This document shows, one piece after another, positions 33,222-42,226 of a DNA stretch of 64,000 nucleotides (its first letter is position 1; the number at the start of each line of letters is the position of its first letter). Source of the stretch: Stutzerimonas stutzeri (GTDB lineage: Bacteria > Pseudomonadota > Gammaproteobacteria > Pseudomonadales > Pseudomonadaceae); the NCBI RefSeq assembly GCF_024448695.1, contig NZ_JAMOHY010000005.1:124001-188000 (forward strand). Direction: 5' to 3'. The notes beneath the pieces were generated by a model. It had not been told where the DNA came from. It saw only the letters and a program-made list of their open reading frames with translations, and searched no databases. The position numbers and the translations under genes were made by a program.

Positions 33222-34637
33222 TTAGCTACTCCAACAGGAGACGCCCAATTTATCAGATATCTTCGGCAAAATAAAAGCTATAGCCTCGTCAAAGAACGTC
33301 GCCTGCGCATAAGCCGGATCCTTAACTACCATTGCTTGCCTAATAGTTATTTTCCTTTTTCGCCATGTACCTTTACGATCCTGCGCCGCCAATAAATCAT
33401 CCATCTCATAATAGTGAATCGCAAGACCAAAAGGCCTGAGGAATTTTTTATATGAAGTAAAAGCCAAATTAGTAACTTCCAATAGAGTCTTAAACTTATA
33501 ACCTACGGACTTGCCATACTTCACACTAAGCATTAAGGCAATCACCCCGTAAAATGGCATACTCCAGTGGCTATTTGGTAAAGCCCCAACAAAACCCACG
33601 CTTCGCATCTCGCTCTTAAGAGCCATCCACTCCGAATCAACCTCGTCATCTTCAGAGTCGTATTTTAATTCGTCACGCAACCAGAAAGACTCGAAGCGTT
33701 CGCGCAAAGTCTCTCGCTGTCGGAAAATCTCATCTGCAATACGCTGCGAGTTCATCTCACTCAGACGAGACTCATAGTCAAAATGATATACCCGCTGAAG
33801 CTCGACATCAAAATTCAGCTCGTCGAAAAAGACTTGATCACAACGCCATTCATGCACAAGCAGCCCATACTTATATGAAGGCAGTGGATACCAGCAATCC
33901 AGTGAAAATCTTTTATCTTTCTGGGAACGAAGCAATGTTTCGCCACTCACGACAAAGACATTCATATTGTTGTTACAGAAGATATCTTCCTCTGCACGCC
34001 TAGTCTGAGAAGGATCGAAAGATTGAAAAACCCATATTAATGAACCACCTTCAGCGCGATAGAACTCCCGCCGCTCGACAATTACGCTAAGAAACGTTGT
34101 CGACAACTGAATTTCAAATGCAAACTTACGCCCATTCATTTCAACCTGAACATCAGGCTTTCGCCAGGACGCCAGCTCCAAGAAATTACTGGATCGCCAA
34201 ACTTTTTCTAAGCGTGGACTGGAGAAATTCGGATCCGCGGTTATGCTATCACGAACAATTTCTTTAAGGCGCTGATGAGCGTAGCTCTCCTTAGCCCCAT
34301 TATATTTAGCAGCCAGAATTTGATCTGGGGTTAGCTTATTCTTTGTATTTACCGGGCAGCCACGATTCTCTTGCTCTGGCATATGCCTGAAGTAATATTT
34401 TCGATCTGTATGGCAAACCAGCTGGACGGCCGCACCACATAACTCACAAGCAAGCCATGGACTTTCTGGATCTACTAGATATCTTCGGCGGAGTTCATTT
34501 CTGGCTTTTACAACCTCCCTGTCATGCCTGCAGACAAACGATTGCAGATCAATTGACAGACCTGTATCCAAATCGATGATCTCAGTGAGCTTCTGAGTTT
34601 CTGTAAGCTCGGCAATCTCAGAGATAACAGTAGTCAA
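33222..34637 (-). CDS. CoiA/DUF6035-like putative nuclease
   Basis: A 471-residue protein. The N-terminal region has a possible zinc ribbon (CELCGAAVQLVCH at about 63-75, later RGCPV) and YYFRHMPEQ as in CoiA-like proteins. A PD-(D/E)xK-like core follows: WRKPDVQVEMNGRKFAFEIQLS (about 158-179), with D and E-x-Q as candidate metal ligands. The C-terminal half is unknown. Such proteins occur on mobile elements; a nuclease or restriction role is inferred. It lies 17 bp upstream of the MvaT-like gene on the same strand. Confidence 0.7.
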   Translation of the reverse strand: MTTVISEIAELTETQKLTEIIDLDTGLSIDLQSFVCRHDREVVKARNELRRRYLVDPESPWLACELCGAAVQLVCHTDRKYYFRHMPEQENRGCPVNTKNKLTPDQILAAKYNGAKESYAHQRLKEIVRDSITADPNFSSPRLEKVWRSSNFLELASWRKPDVQVEMNGRKFAFEIQLSTTFLSVIVERREFYRAEGGSLIWVFQSFDPSQTRRAEEDIFCNNNMNVFVVSGETLLRSQKDKRFSLDCWYPLPSYKYGLLVHEWRCDQVFFDELNFDVELQRVYHFDYESRLSEMNSQRIADEIFRQRETLRERFESFWLRDELKYDSEDDEVDSEWMALKSEMRSVGFVGALPNSHWSMPFYGVIALMLSVKYGKSVGYKFKTLLEVTNLAFTSYKKFLRPFGLAIHYYEMDDLLAAQDRKGTWRKRKITIRQAMVVKDPAYAQATFFDEAIAFILPKISDKLGVSCWSS

Positions 34638-34711
34638 TAGCGCTCTCCATCATCCATGCATGATGCGTACTGCGCTCATAGTAGCTTTTTGAGTTCGAGC
34701 TATCACTGCAA

Positions 34712-34738
34712 AAAGGCCCCGCAGAGCGGGGCCTGGTA
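34712..34738 (-). terminator. Rho-independent terminator after the DotA-like gene
   Basis: Minus strand GGCCCCGC-TCT-GCGGGGCC followed by TTTTTG, just past the DotA/TraY-like stop. Confidence 0.85.
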
Positions 34739-34744
34739 TTAATA

Positions 34745-36937
34745 CTATCCGCCACCCTGTGGTGGATTCGGGTTGCGAGACGGAGCAACAGCTCGACTTA
34801 TCGCCCCAGTCAGTACCTGGCGCGCACTAGTCGACAAGCCGCCCATTAGGTTTTGAGGCGCATTCTCGTACGGGTTCAAGCCAGGCTCGGAGAACGAGAT
34901 CATGTTGAGCACTGTGCGCGGGAACGTCGTGATCAGCTGGGCACTGGTCACCACAACATTCCAACTCAGCAGAATGATCACCACGACCAGGAGCAAACCG
35001 CCAATCAAGATCCCGCCAAGGCTTTCGAGGGGGCGTCCGACTTCAGCAGTGCCCGGGTCGAACATGCCCCAAAGGCCCATAGCGAGGGCCTGGACCATTG
35101 CCAAGCCAATCGCACTGATCACGATCGCAGCAGCCAGGCCGCCGACCGCCAGTGCCGGGTAAAGCCCTATGAAAATCAGAGCGTTCCACCCTTTCGCAGA
35201 CATCTGAGACGTGTGCTCTTCACCTTTCGGTGCCGCGAAACCAGCGCTCCAGAGCGTCACGCCGAAAAATGCTGTAGCCACAGCTACAAGCCAGCTGATC
35301 GCACCCATCAACCCATAAACAGCGAAAAGCAACGGCATTACATAGCCGAGGATCCCGCCGGCAATGATCATCACCCCCCCGATGGACTTCGGCAGAGCCC
35401 CATCAGTGAGCGATTTAAGCCCTGGAATGTACTGCGCAATCGTCCCGCCCGCGAAAAACCCGATACCAGTGCCAACCAGCGAACGACCCCAGGACGCGAT
35501 TGTGTGGATGTTTTGAACACTCGGCCCGGTAGTTTCTTTAAGAATGTCCAGGCTAAAAACACGGGCTAGCAACGACTTTTCAGTACTGCCAGTATTTCCA
35601 GGCTGAATCTGGGAAAGAGTTTCTTGTTCAACAACTTTTGACAGAACTTCACCACCCGTCATTGCTGAGAGCGAAGACTTCGGCATCATTTTGCTAGTCG
35701 CACCCTCGGCATAGCTAGCTGCACGGCTAAAGTCGCTCGCAGCGCGCAGGACGAAAGTTCCACCCAGCATCCAGCCCCAATTTTTCACTTCATCGAAATA
35801 GGGCTCTGCACGTTGTGCTTGATCGTCAGCAAGCGTATTAGCAATCGTCATCTCAACGGTTTTGCTGTACCAATCTGCAGTCTGAGCAGTCCAACTAATA
35901 GACTCTTCGAAATATTCCTTATGCTCAGCTTGCGTTACACCGCCGTCTTGAAGAGATTTGGCGTAGTTAAGCGCATGGGCTACAAGTTGAACCCATATCT
36001 GCCGCTGCGCTGCTGCAATTCCCGCTTCAATAGAGGCCGAATTATTGGCTTTTACCTGAGCATACTCGTCTGAACATGTCATCGAACTCATCCAACCGAG
36101 CTGGCAAAACCAACCTTCCGTTTCGAGTTCACGATCAATAGTGCCGTCTACCGCATCGGAGTCGACCAGGCCGTTAACTCCGAGAGTCATCTCGCGAGCC
36201 AGATTGTCAGTCGGAGCAATTAACGGAATCTGCAGCGATCGGCCTGCGACACTGAGAAAAGCTTCGGCTGCTTGCGACTGTGCATCGCCAGAGCCGGCTG
36301 GGTGAGTGTTGCCATAAACTTCGTTCCAACGGTTGCGCAGAGCTACTAGTGCGAGCTGTTCTCCTGTGAGGCCGGCAACGATTTTTTCTTCACTCGGATC
36401 CCTGAAAACTGCAAACCCGGCCAGTTGCGCAGCTGACAACTTCCAGGAGTTGAGCATATCTAGAGCAACTCCAGGATCCACTTCGACACGGAATTGGGGA
36501 TCGCTAAACAGGTTGTGCCGGTGCATCAGCTCGAAAGCATCGTGCTGCATCGTGTCGCCGAATTCGGCAGCCATTTTTGAAACGCCTGCGATCAGAGCGT
36601 GACCTGTTGTCAGGGTAATCGGGACTCCACCTGCGCTTGAGACCGGGACAACTGGAGCAACGAGGATCAACGCGACCACTACTCGCAGCGGGTAGAAAAA
36701 GGCCTCGTTGCCATCTTTCGCGCCGAAAAAGTTCCCGTTGTTTTTCAGGCGGAAAATTCCCAAGAACATCGCCCAAGACGCCAGCACGCCGAACATCAGC
36801 AGGCCGGTTTGTGAAAAAGCCGCAGCGAAAATGGTTAGGGGAGTTACGTCTTGAGCTACTACCTGCGAAACATCAGAACTATCAAAAATCCAACGCCCAA
36901 ACATCCAAGCAAGCACAAGCTGGGAGAAGCTATTCAT
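34745..36937 (-). CDS. DotA/TraY-type membrane protein
   Basis: A 730-residue polytopic inner-membrane protein. Hydrophobic segments at the N-terminus (FAAAFSQTGLLMFGVLASWAMF; VVVALILVAPVVPV), a large extracytoplasmic domain (about 95-480) and a cluster of C-terminal segments (VMIIAGGILGYVMPLLFAVY; IGGLLLVVVIILLSW) match the DotA/TraY family of IVB secretion and IncI conjugation. The rest of a IVB system is absent, so it may serve exclusion or attachment to another system. The ATG at 36937 has a GGAG site and overlaps the previous stop by 8 nt. Confidence 0.82.
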   Translation of the reverse strand: MNSFSQLVLAWMFGRWIFDSSDVSQVVAQDVTPLTIFAAAFSQTGLLMFGVLASWAMFLGIFRLKNNGNFFGAKDGNEAFFYPLRVVVALILVAPVVPVSSAGGVPITLTTGHALIAGVSKMAAEFGDTMQHDAFELMHRHNLFSDPQFRVEVDPGVALDMLNSWKLSAAQLAGFAVFRDPSEEKIVAGLTGEQLALVALRNRWNEVYGNTHPAGSGDAQSQAAEAFLSVAGRSLQIPLIAPTDNLAREMTLGVNGLVDSDAVDGTIDRELETEGWFCQLGWMSSMTCSDEYAQVKANNSASIEAGIAAAQRQIWVQLVAHALNYAKSLQDGGVTQAEHKEYFEESISWTAQTADWYSKTVEMTIANTLADDQAQRAEPYFDEVKNWGWMLGGTFVLRAASDFSRAASYAEGATSKMMPKSSLSAMTGGEVLSKVVEQETLSQIQPGNTGSTEKSLLARVFSLDILKETTGPSVQNIHTIASWGRSLVGTGIGFFAGGTIAQYIPGLKSLTDGALPKSIGGVMIIAGGILGYVMPLLFAVYGLMGAISWLVAVATAFFGVTLWSAGFAAPKGEEHTSQMSAKGWNALIFIGLYPALAVGGLAAAIVISAIGLAMVQALAMGLWGMFDPGTAEVGRPLESLGGILIGGLLLVVVIILLSWNVVVTSAQLITTFPRTVLNMISFSEPGLNPYENAPQNLMGGLSTSARQVLTGAISRAVAPSRNPNPPQGGG

Positions 36938-37466
36938 TATAAGTCTCCAGGCGAACTTTATAGTCTTTTGGTAGTGTTCGACCAATCAACAGAGTCGGAT
37001 TCCTCAAGGTTTCTTTAAAGAACTTCATAACCGGCGGGGCGGCTTGGGTATATGCCATGTTCAGGCGGTATGCATTCTGAAAAAGGATCATAAGAACCAG
37101 ATTAATGAAAACGAGATTTGCAAAAATCATCATTGACCCAGCATCGATATTCGATAGCAAGTTACCCACAACCAAACTGAGCCCCATAACTAAAAGCAGA
37201 TTAGTGAACAGCGCAATCTTGTACTTGAGTCGCACACTTTCAGTTGTTACTTCGTACTGACGACACATGTCGTTCCATAGAGCTTTATCGTCAAGTTCTG
37301 CCAGCGTCTTGGCTTCTTTAGCCTCCCGGCGAATTTCTTGAACAGCATTCCATATCCCGCGTAGAAAATTAATAGGAAGGCTGACCGAGGTCTTAACTTC
37401 ACGAACAGCGGTCTTCGTTTGCGCATAGCCGGTCAAATAGGCAGCAGCAGTTTTAATCTTGATCAT
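36930..37466 (-). CDS. Membrane protein of the DotA-like operon
   Basis: A 178-residue protein with a basic amphipathic N-terminal half and two transmembrane segments (IALFTNLLLVMGLSLVVGNLL, about 86-106; FANLVFINLVLMILF, about 116-130). In IncI plasmids a protein of this size (TraX of that system) precedes TraY, which fits the order, but sequence similarity cannot be judged by eye. The ATG at 37466 is chosen because it fits the overlap with the upstream gene. Confidence 0.65.
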   Translation of the reverse strand: MIKIKTAAAYLTGYAQTKTAVREVKTSVSLPINFLRGIWNAVQEIRREAKEAKTLAELDDKALWNDMCRQYEVTTESVRLKYKIALFTNLLLVMGLSLVVGNLLSNIDAGSMMIFANLVFINLVLMILFQNAYRLNMAYTQAAPPVMKFFKETLRNPTLLIGRTLPKDYKVRLETYNE

Positions 37467-37644
37467 TATTAACCTCGGGCGTGTAAATAGGTGGGACGGG
37501 AGTTTCAGGCTCACTGAGCTTAGATTGTGAAACAGGGTCAACACGATTGATAACATCGCGCCCCGGCATTACTAATCCGAAATAAATGATCAAACCAATG
37601 CCGATAGCGCGAGGGATTTTCACCTGGGCTTCTTTAAGCAGCAT
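37453..37644 (-). CDS. Small single-pass protein of the DotA-like operon
   Basis: A 63-residue protein: one transmembrane segment (AIGIGLIIYFGLVMPG, about 13-28) and a proline-rich tail (PETPVPPIYTPEV). It overlaps both neighbours by more than 10 nt, which marks it as part of the operon. Function unknown. Confidence 0.6.
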   Translation of the reverse strand: MLLKEAQVKIPRAIGIGLIIYFGLVMPGRDVINRVDPVSQSKLSEPETPVPPIYTPEVNNDQD

Positions 37645-37807
37645 CTTTAATCTCCCGACTTAGTATCTGTTCAACAGTCACCGCCAGAGCTGCAATGACA
37701 TGCGCGTCATGCTCACAGCTCGGCGGAAGCTCTACGGCTTTAACTTGAATCTCGCGCAAAGCGGCAAGAGCGCGCTGGACATCTGGCAGTGACATAAATA
37801 TATCCAT
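37634..37807 (-). CDS. Small hypothetical protein of the DotA-like operon
   Basis: A 57-residue soluble helical protein (LPDVQRALAALREIQVKAVEL). The ATG at 37807 follows AAGG at 10 nt; an upstream GTG (37855) would add residues with no better site. First gene of the four-gene operon that ends with the DotA/TraY-like gene. Confidence 0.5.
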   Translation of the reverse strand: MDIFMSLPDVQRALAALREIQVKAVELPPSCEHDAHVIAALAVTVEQILSREIKDAA

Positions 37808-37982
37808 TTCATAATTAGCCTTAATCCACAACTTAATAATAAACGCCTCCCGCACGCCTATCTAATTGCATTTACCTAAAATCGCAAATGCTTTTGCAAT
37901 TGCGAGAGCATATAAAATTAACGAATAACGAATATTCTCGAATCCACCTACGACAACTTGATTAACTCTAACTATCGCCCAC

Positions 37983-38007
37983 AAAAAAGCCCCTCGTAAG
38001 GGGCTTT
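37983..38007 (-). terminator. Rho-independent terminator after the lipoprotein operon
   Basis: Minus strand AAAGCCCC-TTACGA-GGGGCTTT followed by TTT, about 90 bp past the lipoprotein stop at 38094. Confidence 0.8.
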
Positions 38008-38093
38008 AGTGATTAGCACTGAATTTAGTACTTGCGCATTATTCCGGTTACTTCGTTGAAAAACTCATGAGGATTCTCGCCATGAGTATCGGC

Positions 38094-38450
38094 CTACTTC
38101 TTCGCCACATATGCCTTCCAGGCGCCATCGCTGTACACGAATCTGAATCCTTCCGAACTTGCAGTGCGACGGCGATAGCCGCCAAAATTGTCAATCGGTC
38201 GAATCTTCTCAACACCGTCCACGACAAGCGACAGATAGCCTGTGTCAGGGTTATTTTCTTCATTCCAAAATGTGAGCTCGATTCGTTTAGCTTTCGGAGT
38301 GCCGATTGCTTCCTCCAAATACTGTGAGGCCTTCTCGCTGTAAACAGCGTCAGTAGTGGCCGCTTTAGGCATGACCTTATTAACGTCAGTTTCACCACAA
38401 CCCACCAGGGCGAATAGTGCCAGCACTACTAGGGAAAATTTGATTTTCAT
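38094..38450 (-). CDS. Lipoprotein of unknown function
   Basis: A 118-residue protein with a lipoprotein signal (FSLVVLALFALVGCGE, Cys at 18). The mature part has YLEEAIGTPKAKRIELTFWNEENN and looks like a small beta-rich domain. It follows two genes on the same strand (38465 and 39000) and ends the transcript before a terminator. It may serve entry exclusion or the envelope, but there is no direct evidence. Confidence 0.7.
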   Translation of the reverse strand: MKIKFSLVVLALFALVGCGETDVNKVMPKAATTDAVYSEKASQYLEEAIGTPKAKRIELTFWNEENNPDTGYLSLVVDGVEKIRPIDNFGGYRRRTASSEGFRFVYSDGAWKAYVAKK

Positions 38451-38464
38451 ATTGTTAGTCCTTT

Positions 38465-38998
38465 TTATTTATCAGCTTTAAAGCGGATCGCGTTTATCGC
38501 GTACCCACTAGGCCTGTCGTTTTGGCGAATCCGTATAACATCAGTTTCAATATATCCTCTCATGGCCCTAGCCACATCACCGTTGAAAACAACTTGCACA
38601 GGAGTGCTTATTGTCGCGGTGTAGCGTTTCCAACCTAAATTTTTCCCAATTGCCTTAACATCTTCACTAAGAATCTGTCCTGCCTCGACATTGGCTGAAA
38701 GAACAAGGCGGTCTTTCGAGCTCTTAAGCTGATCCATGATCGATAGGTGCGGCGCTTTAGCGCGCTGCAAGTTTTCTCGCCAACCGATGTAGGCCTTGTC
38801 TGTCAAACATGCCAAATGTAGATCTTGAAGCTGTCGTATATATGAGCCGTAGTTCAACTCGAATGCTTGCACCACACACTTCTGATTGAACTCCAGCAGC
38901 GGGATCGGATGAGGCCTTGGCTTGTCGCTCGCCGCCTCAGCCTGGGCGGTGGTCAGCAGGATCACCCAGGTTGCCAGAGCTACTTTTAAACGATTCAT
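38465..38998 (-). CDS. Secreted protein of unknown function
   Basis: A 177-residue protein with a signal peptide (VALATWVILLTTAQAEA). The mature part contains three cysteines (KCVVQ, LACLT) and ends ETDVIRIRQNDRPSG, AINAIRF. The ATG at 38998 nearly abuts the stop of the gene at 39000-39428, implying one transcript; a longer frame to 39085 is rejected. Confidence 0.65.
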   Translation of the reverse strand: MNRLKVALATWVILLTTAQAEAASDKPRPHPIPLLEFNQKCVVQAFELNYGSYIRQLQDLHLACLTDKAYIGWRENLQRAKAPHLSIMDQLKSSKDRLVLSANVEAGQILSEDVKAIGKNLGWKRYTATISTPVQVVFNGDVARAMRGYIETDVIRIRQNDRPSGYAINAIRFKADK

Positions 38999-38999
38999 A

Positions 39000-39428
39000 T
39001 CAGCAGCGCTCACTGATGAAAACCAATGCGTCATTAATTGATGCGAAACTACCCCAGTCCGTGGGGCGATCCCAGGCGCCGCCATCTAGACAGCGGACAA
39101 TGTATCTAGTACCAGACGGGACTTCACGGGTCTCGATGTACGGGCGACACAACCACCGCTCAAGTTCCTCTGAAGATCGCGTACTAATATCTTTATTACC
39201 AAAATTTGGTGGAGGAGCCGGATTGATCAGCACTCCATCCTCAACTTTCTCTGCGTAAAAGACAGACCCGGACTCTTGAAAGGTAAACCGACTAAGTGGA
39301 CGGGTAGCTGAGTTTTTGATCTCTACCTGACATTGAATTTCGCTTAAGAAATGGTGAGCACGCTCACGCATTATCTCCAGTTCATTCAGATCCAGTTGAT
39401 CCAGTACAACATCGTCAAAGAAATTCAT
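39000..39428 (-). CDS. Hypothetical protein
   Basis: A 142-residue soluble protein, not recognised. N-terminal helix (LNELEIMRERAHHFLSEI), then beta-rich sequence with EVPSGTRYIVRCLDGGAWDRPT near the end. An AGGAG site precedes the ATG. First gene of the three-gene minus-strand set leading to the lipoprotein. Confidence 0.6.
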   Translation of the reverse strand: MNFFDDVVLDQLDLNELEIMRERAHHFLSEIQCQVEIKNSATRPLSRFTFQESGSVFYAEKVEDGVLINPAPPPNFGNKDISTRSSEELERWLCRPYIETREVPSGTRYIVRCLDGGAWDRPTDWGSFASINDALVFISERC

Positions 39429-39729
39429 AACCCGCTCCTGTTAGTCGAATGAATGGAACAAGGCGTTCCGAAGGGCCAGATTTAACTAGCGTCATTCTGA
39501 GAAACAGCGGGCATCCGACAGGACATTTCTTTTTATTGCCGCTGCCTCCTCATCGCTGCTCAAAGAGGCATTGGTACGCAGGCTTTGCTGCGCGAACTCC
39601 ACGATTAAATTATGGCAACAGGAGACAAGCCCTGCAAGTAAAAAAGATGCGCGAGCAATGAGATTTATATATCATAAATAAACAGCCAATATACTTTACA
39701 TGCATCATACATTTGAACCTGGTATTCCA
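39429..39729. other. Intergenic region, divergent promoters likely
   Basis: 301 bp between the divergent 39000-39428 gene and TraX. The TraX-proximal 90 bp are AT-rich (TTATATATCATAAATAAACAGCCAATATACT lies in 39665-39695) and probably hold its promoter. No gene or repeat is seen. Confidence 0.5.
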
Positions 39730-40464
39730 ATGAAAATTTTCGAACGAGATAACTCAATTGATCTTATAAAGTGGATCGCACTGATCACCATGATTATTGA
39801 TCACTCCTGGTACATTCTGACGCCTGACTTACAAGAGCCATTTCGCTGGATGCGGACAATTGGACGCCTTGCATTTCCGCTCTTCTGCCTCGTAATCGCT
39901 GCTAATGTTTATCGGCAGCCGATAGGATACTCAGGCGGATTGAAATATCTCGGCGGTATTCTTCTATTTGCACTTATTAGCCAGCAACCTTATTCGAGAT
40001 TTTTCGAGGGAGATTATTTAAATATCCTCTTCACCTTAGGTCTTGGACTTGTTATCACCCAGGCGGTACACCATCGGTCACCATCACTGATCACTGCTGG
40101 CGTCACTGCGCTTGCCGTAGCAGCAGTTTACAGACCAATCCTGAGCTACGGCCTAGCCGGCGTACTCCTGCCTGTCGTTCTTCTTACTGCTCTTCACGCA
40201 CGCGAGCTTGAAACCCGAGTCGCCACCTGGTCGCTTGCCGCTCTGATAACAGCTATTGCAAACGCAGGCGCCGGGATCCTGATCATGTCGGATCTGCCGG
40301 CCAGGGCACAGGCCGGTATCTGCGCCGCTGCACTGGCGCCGCTGCTCGGCCTGGCGCTACTGCAAGTCCACGTGCAGTCGATCAGGCCGGTCGGCAGCTG
40401 GATGTACCCTCTTTATCCGATTCATATGCTGCTACTCAGCTCATTATCACTAGCCTGGATCTGA
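39730..40464 (+). CDS. TraX-family membrane protein
   Basis: A 244-residue polytopic membrane protein of the TraX family (opening DLIKWIALITMIIDHSWYIL, then RTIGRLAFPLFCLVIAANVYR; end MYPLYPIHMLLLSSLSL). F-plasmid TraX acetylates the pilin N-terminus; the family also resembles membrane acyltransferases. Why an element without pilus genes keeps it is unclear. The ATG at 39730 gives the family N-terminus; one at 39700 is possible. Confidence 0.85.
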   Translation: MKIFERDNSIDLIKWIALITMIIDHSWYILTPDLQEPFRWMRTIGRLAFPLFCLVIAANVYRQPIGYSGGLKYLGGILLFALISQQPYSRFFEGDYLNILFTLGLGLVITQAVHHRSPSLITAGVTALAVAAVYRPILSYGLAGVLLPVVLLTALHARELETRVATWSLAALITAIANAGAGILIMSDLPARAQAGICAAALAPLLGLALLQVHVQSIRPVGSWMYPLYPIHMLLLSSLSLAWI

Positions 40465-41052
40465 TGCGGCGAAGCCGCCACACAGGTTCTCAACCCGTCC
40501 CCTTCCCTTCTGGGGGCTTCTCGCGCCGTAGGCGCATTCAAGCGGAGGCAGAGCCTCTGCGCTTTCTACCTGCTTCTTATGTAAATACATGTAATACATG
40601 TAAGTGAAGCGAAACTGCTCTGTAGCCCTAGTACCGCAAGGCCTCCAGAAATTCATCGGCGCAGCTAGTACGAGTCTCGGCGCAGCTAGTACGAATCGTC
40701 AAAGCTGATTGGCGCAATTGGTACGAGCCCTGTGGATAAGCAAGTGCAGCCCTTTGAAATAAGGGCTTTCCAGTGTATCTGGATCGATTTTTAGGGCTAG
40801 CGCAAAGCTAAGCGCTTTCGCAGCTAGTACGAGCCCTGTGAATAACATCCATTAGGTCATATTTTTTACAAAACCCGACGAATGGTAGCGCTTTATAAAA
40901 ATCAACAAGTTACGGAAAGAGGCCCTTATTAAAGTTTTACTCACGCAATTCCGATAATAAAACATTAAGAATTTAAATAATTAAGCACTCATTGACTGTG
41001 CTTCTCGGACTAGCAAAATGGACTTAGAACCAGGCAGTTCCGAGAGATATTC
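40465..41052. other. Plasmid-type replication origin region (oriV)
   Basis: 588 bp without a gene. Four repeats of the type GGCGCAGCTAGTACGAG lie at 40658-40674, 40679-40695, 40711-40727 and 40817-40833, the first two spaced by 21 bp. Perfect or near-perfect DnaA boxes follow the last two: TGTGGATAA (40731-40739) and TGTGAATAA (40838-40846). An AT-rich stretch lies at 40855-41000. Two TACATGTA sites lie at 40587-40602. This matches an iteron origin next to a TrfA-type initiator gene. Confidence 0.78.
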
Positions 41053-41253
41053 ATGAAAAACCAAAAACGACAGCCGCTTTCCACCATCGCAGAAATCTGC
41101 GAATACCTGCACATCGGGAAGACAACTTTTTACCGCCTTTCCGCCACTCCTGGCTTTCCTGAGGCCATTCGCTTTAACCAGCGAGTAGTTCGCTACGATC
41201 TTGCAAAAGTGATCGACTTTATCAAGTCAGACACTCTAAAAGAATCAGCCTGA
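41053..41253 (+). CDS. AlpA-family DNA-binding protein
   Basis: A 66-residue AlpA/MerR-like winged helix-turn-helix: LSTIAEICEYLHIGKTTFYRL then FPEAIRFNQRVVRYD, the family's typical pattern. AlpA proteins regulate integrase or replication genes on mobile elements. It lies between the origin repeats and the initiator gene, 23 bp upstream of the latter, so a role in controlling replication is likely. Confidence 0.85.
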   Translation: MKNQKRQPLSTIAEICEYLHIGKTTFYRLSATPGFPEAIRFNQRVVRYDLAKVIDFIKSDTLKESA

Positions 41254-41275
41254 TTTTTTTTGGACGCTATCCGTC

Positions 41276-42226
41276 ATGACTAATCTAGGTGGCGCACACG
41301 CTAAAGAGTTGAAGTCGAGCAAGGCCGCTAACTCGGCCTTCAAAATACTTCAAAGCCATACTGATAGACTGGCCTCGAACAGTGAGCTTTGCAGGGACTT
41401 GCTCAAAGAGCTTGAGACTGGGCTATTACCGCCGCTTCCAGAGATCATCACAGTACCCTCTTTGCCCCAACGAGCTTCAGCGATGCCAACGGCCTGGGTG
41501 CGTACGTCGCTATTTGTTAATCAGCCACAAACAAAAGCCAAATTTCTAATAAACCAAGTTCTAGAAAGCTACGACACTATCAGTATCGAATATACTGGTG
41601 AGCAGCTTAATATGTTTGACAATGACGTATATATTGAAATCATACGTCTAGCTCAAGGTCGTGCACCGGGCGAAAAAATACTATTCAACAGGCACTCCCT
41701 TTTACGCGCCCTAGGAATATCTGGAGGGAAGAAGAACTATGAGGCCCTGCATAAGTCCCTGCAAAAGCTCAAGGGCAACACTATCAAAATAACAAAATTT
41801 AAGACTGGCTACGATGCATTCAGTCTAATCGACCAATTATCCTGGGACGAGGAAGTTGGTTGCTGGCGGTTCTCGATAGGCGATATTGTTATTGATATGC
41901 TCAGCACTGAGCTTTCTTACATTGACCTTGATATTCGCCAGAACCTGACAACCCCCTTGTCGAAGTACCTACAGAATTACATGTCGGCCGGGCTGCCGGG
42001 TGAACGCGAGGTAAAAGTCGATAATCTGATGAGATTAAGTGGCACCACTAGCCAGCTTAAAGATTTCCTCGGAAAGGGAAGAGGTCTCACTAAGGCTCTG
42101 GATGAATTGAAAGCAGCTGGATTCCTTGTCAGCTACGCCATTCATAAAAACAAGAACGGCGAGCATATTGTCAGATGGAACCGCAGTGCTCACCAAAACT
42201 CCAAGCGCCACGCAAGCGCTTACTAG
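41276..42226 (+). CDS. TrfA-like plasmid replication initiator
   Basis: A 316-residue protein whose middle matches the TrfA pattern: WVRTSLFVN (about 74-82), TISIEYTGEQLNMFDNDVYIEIIRLAQG (about 101-128), FNRHSLLRALGISGGKKNYEALHKSLQKLKG. TrfA binds iterons and recruits host DnaA/DnaB. The iteron/DnaA-box region lies upstream. The C-terminus overlaps the convergent integrase stop by 4 nt. The start codon is ATG; its ribosome site is weak. Confidence 0.8.
   Translation: MTNLGGAHAKELKSSKAANSAFKILQSHTDRLASNSELCRDLLKELETGLLPPLPEIITVPSLPQRASAMPTAWVRTSLFVNQPQTKAKFLINQVLESYDTISIEYTGEQLNMFDNDVYIEIIRLAQGRAPGEKILFNRHSLLRALGISGGKKNYEALHKSLQKLKGNTIKITKFKTGYDAFSLIDQLSWDEEVGCWRFSIGDIVIDMLSTELSYIDLDIRQNLTTPLSKYLQNYMSAGLPGEREVKVDNLMRLSGTTSQLKDFLGKGRGLTKALDELKAAGFLVSYAIHKNKNGEHIVRWNRSAHQNSKRHASAY

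Noticed and set aside
40450..40656. Minus-strand frame beside the origin repeats
   Set aside because: It overlaps origin features and has no protein-like composition.
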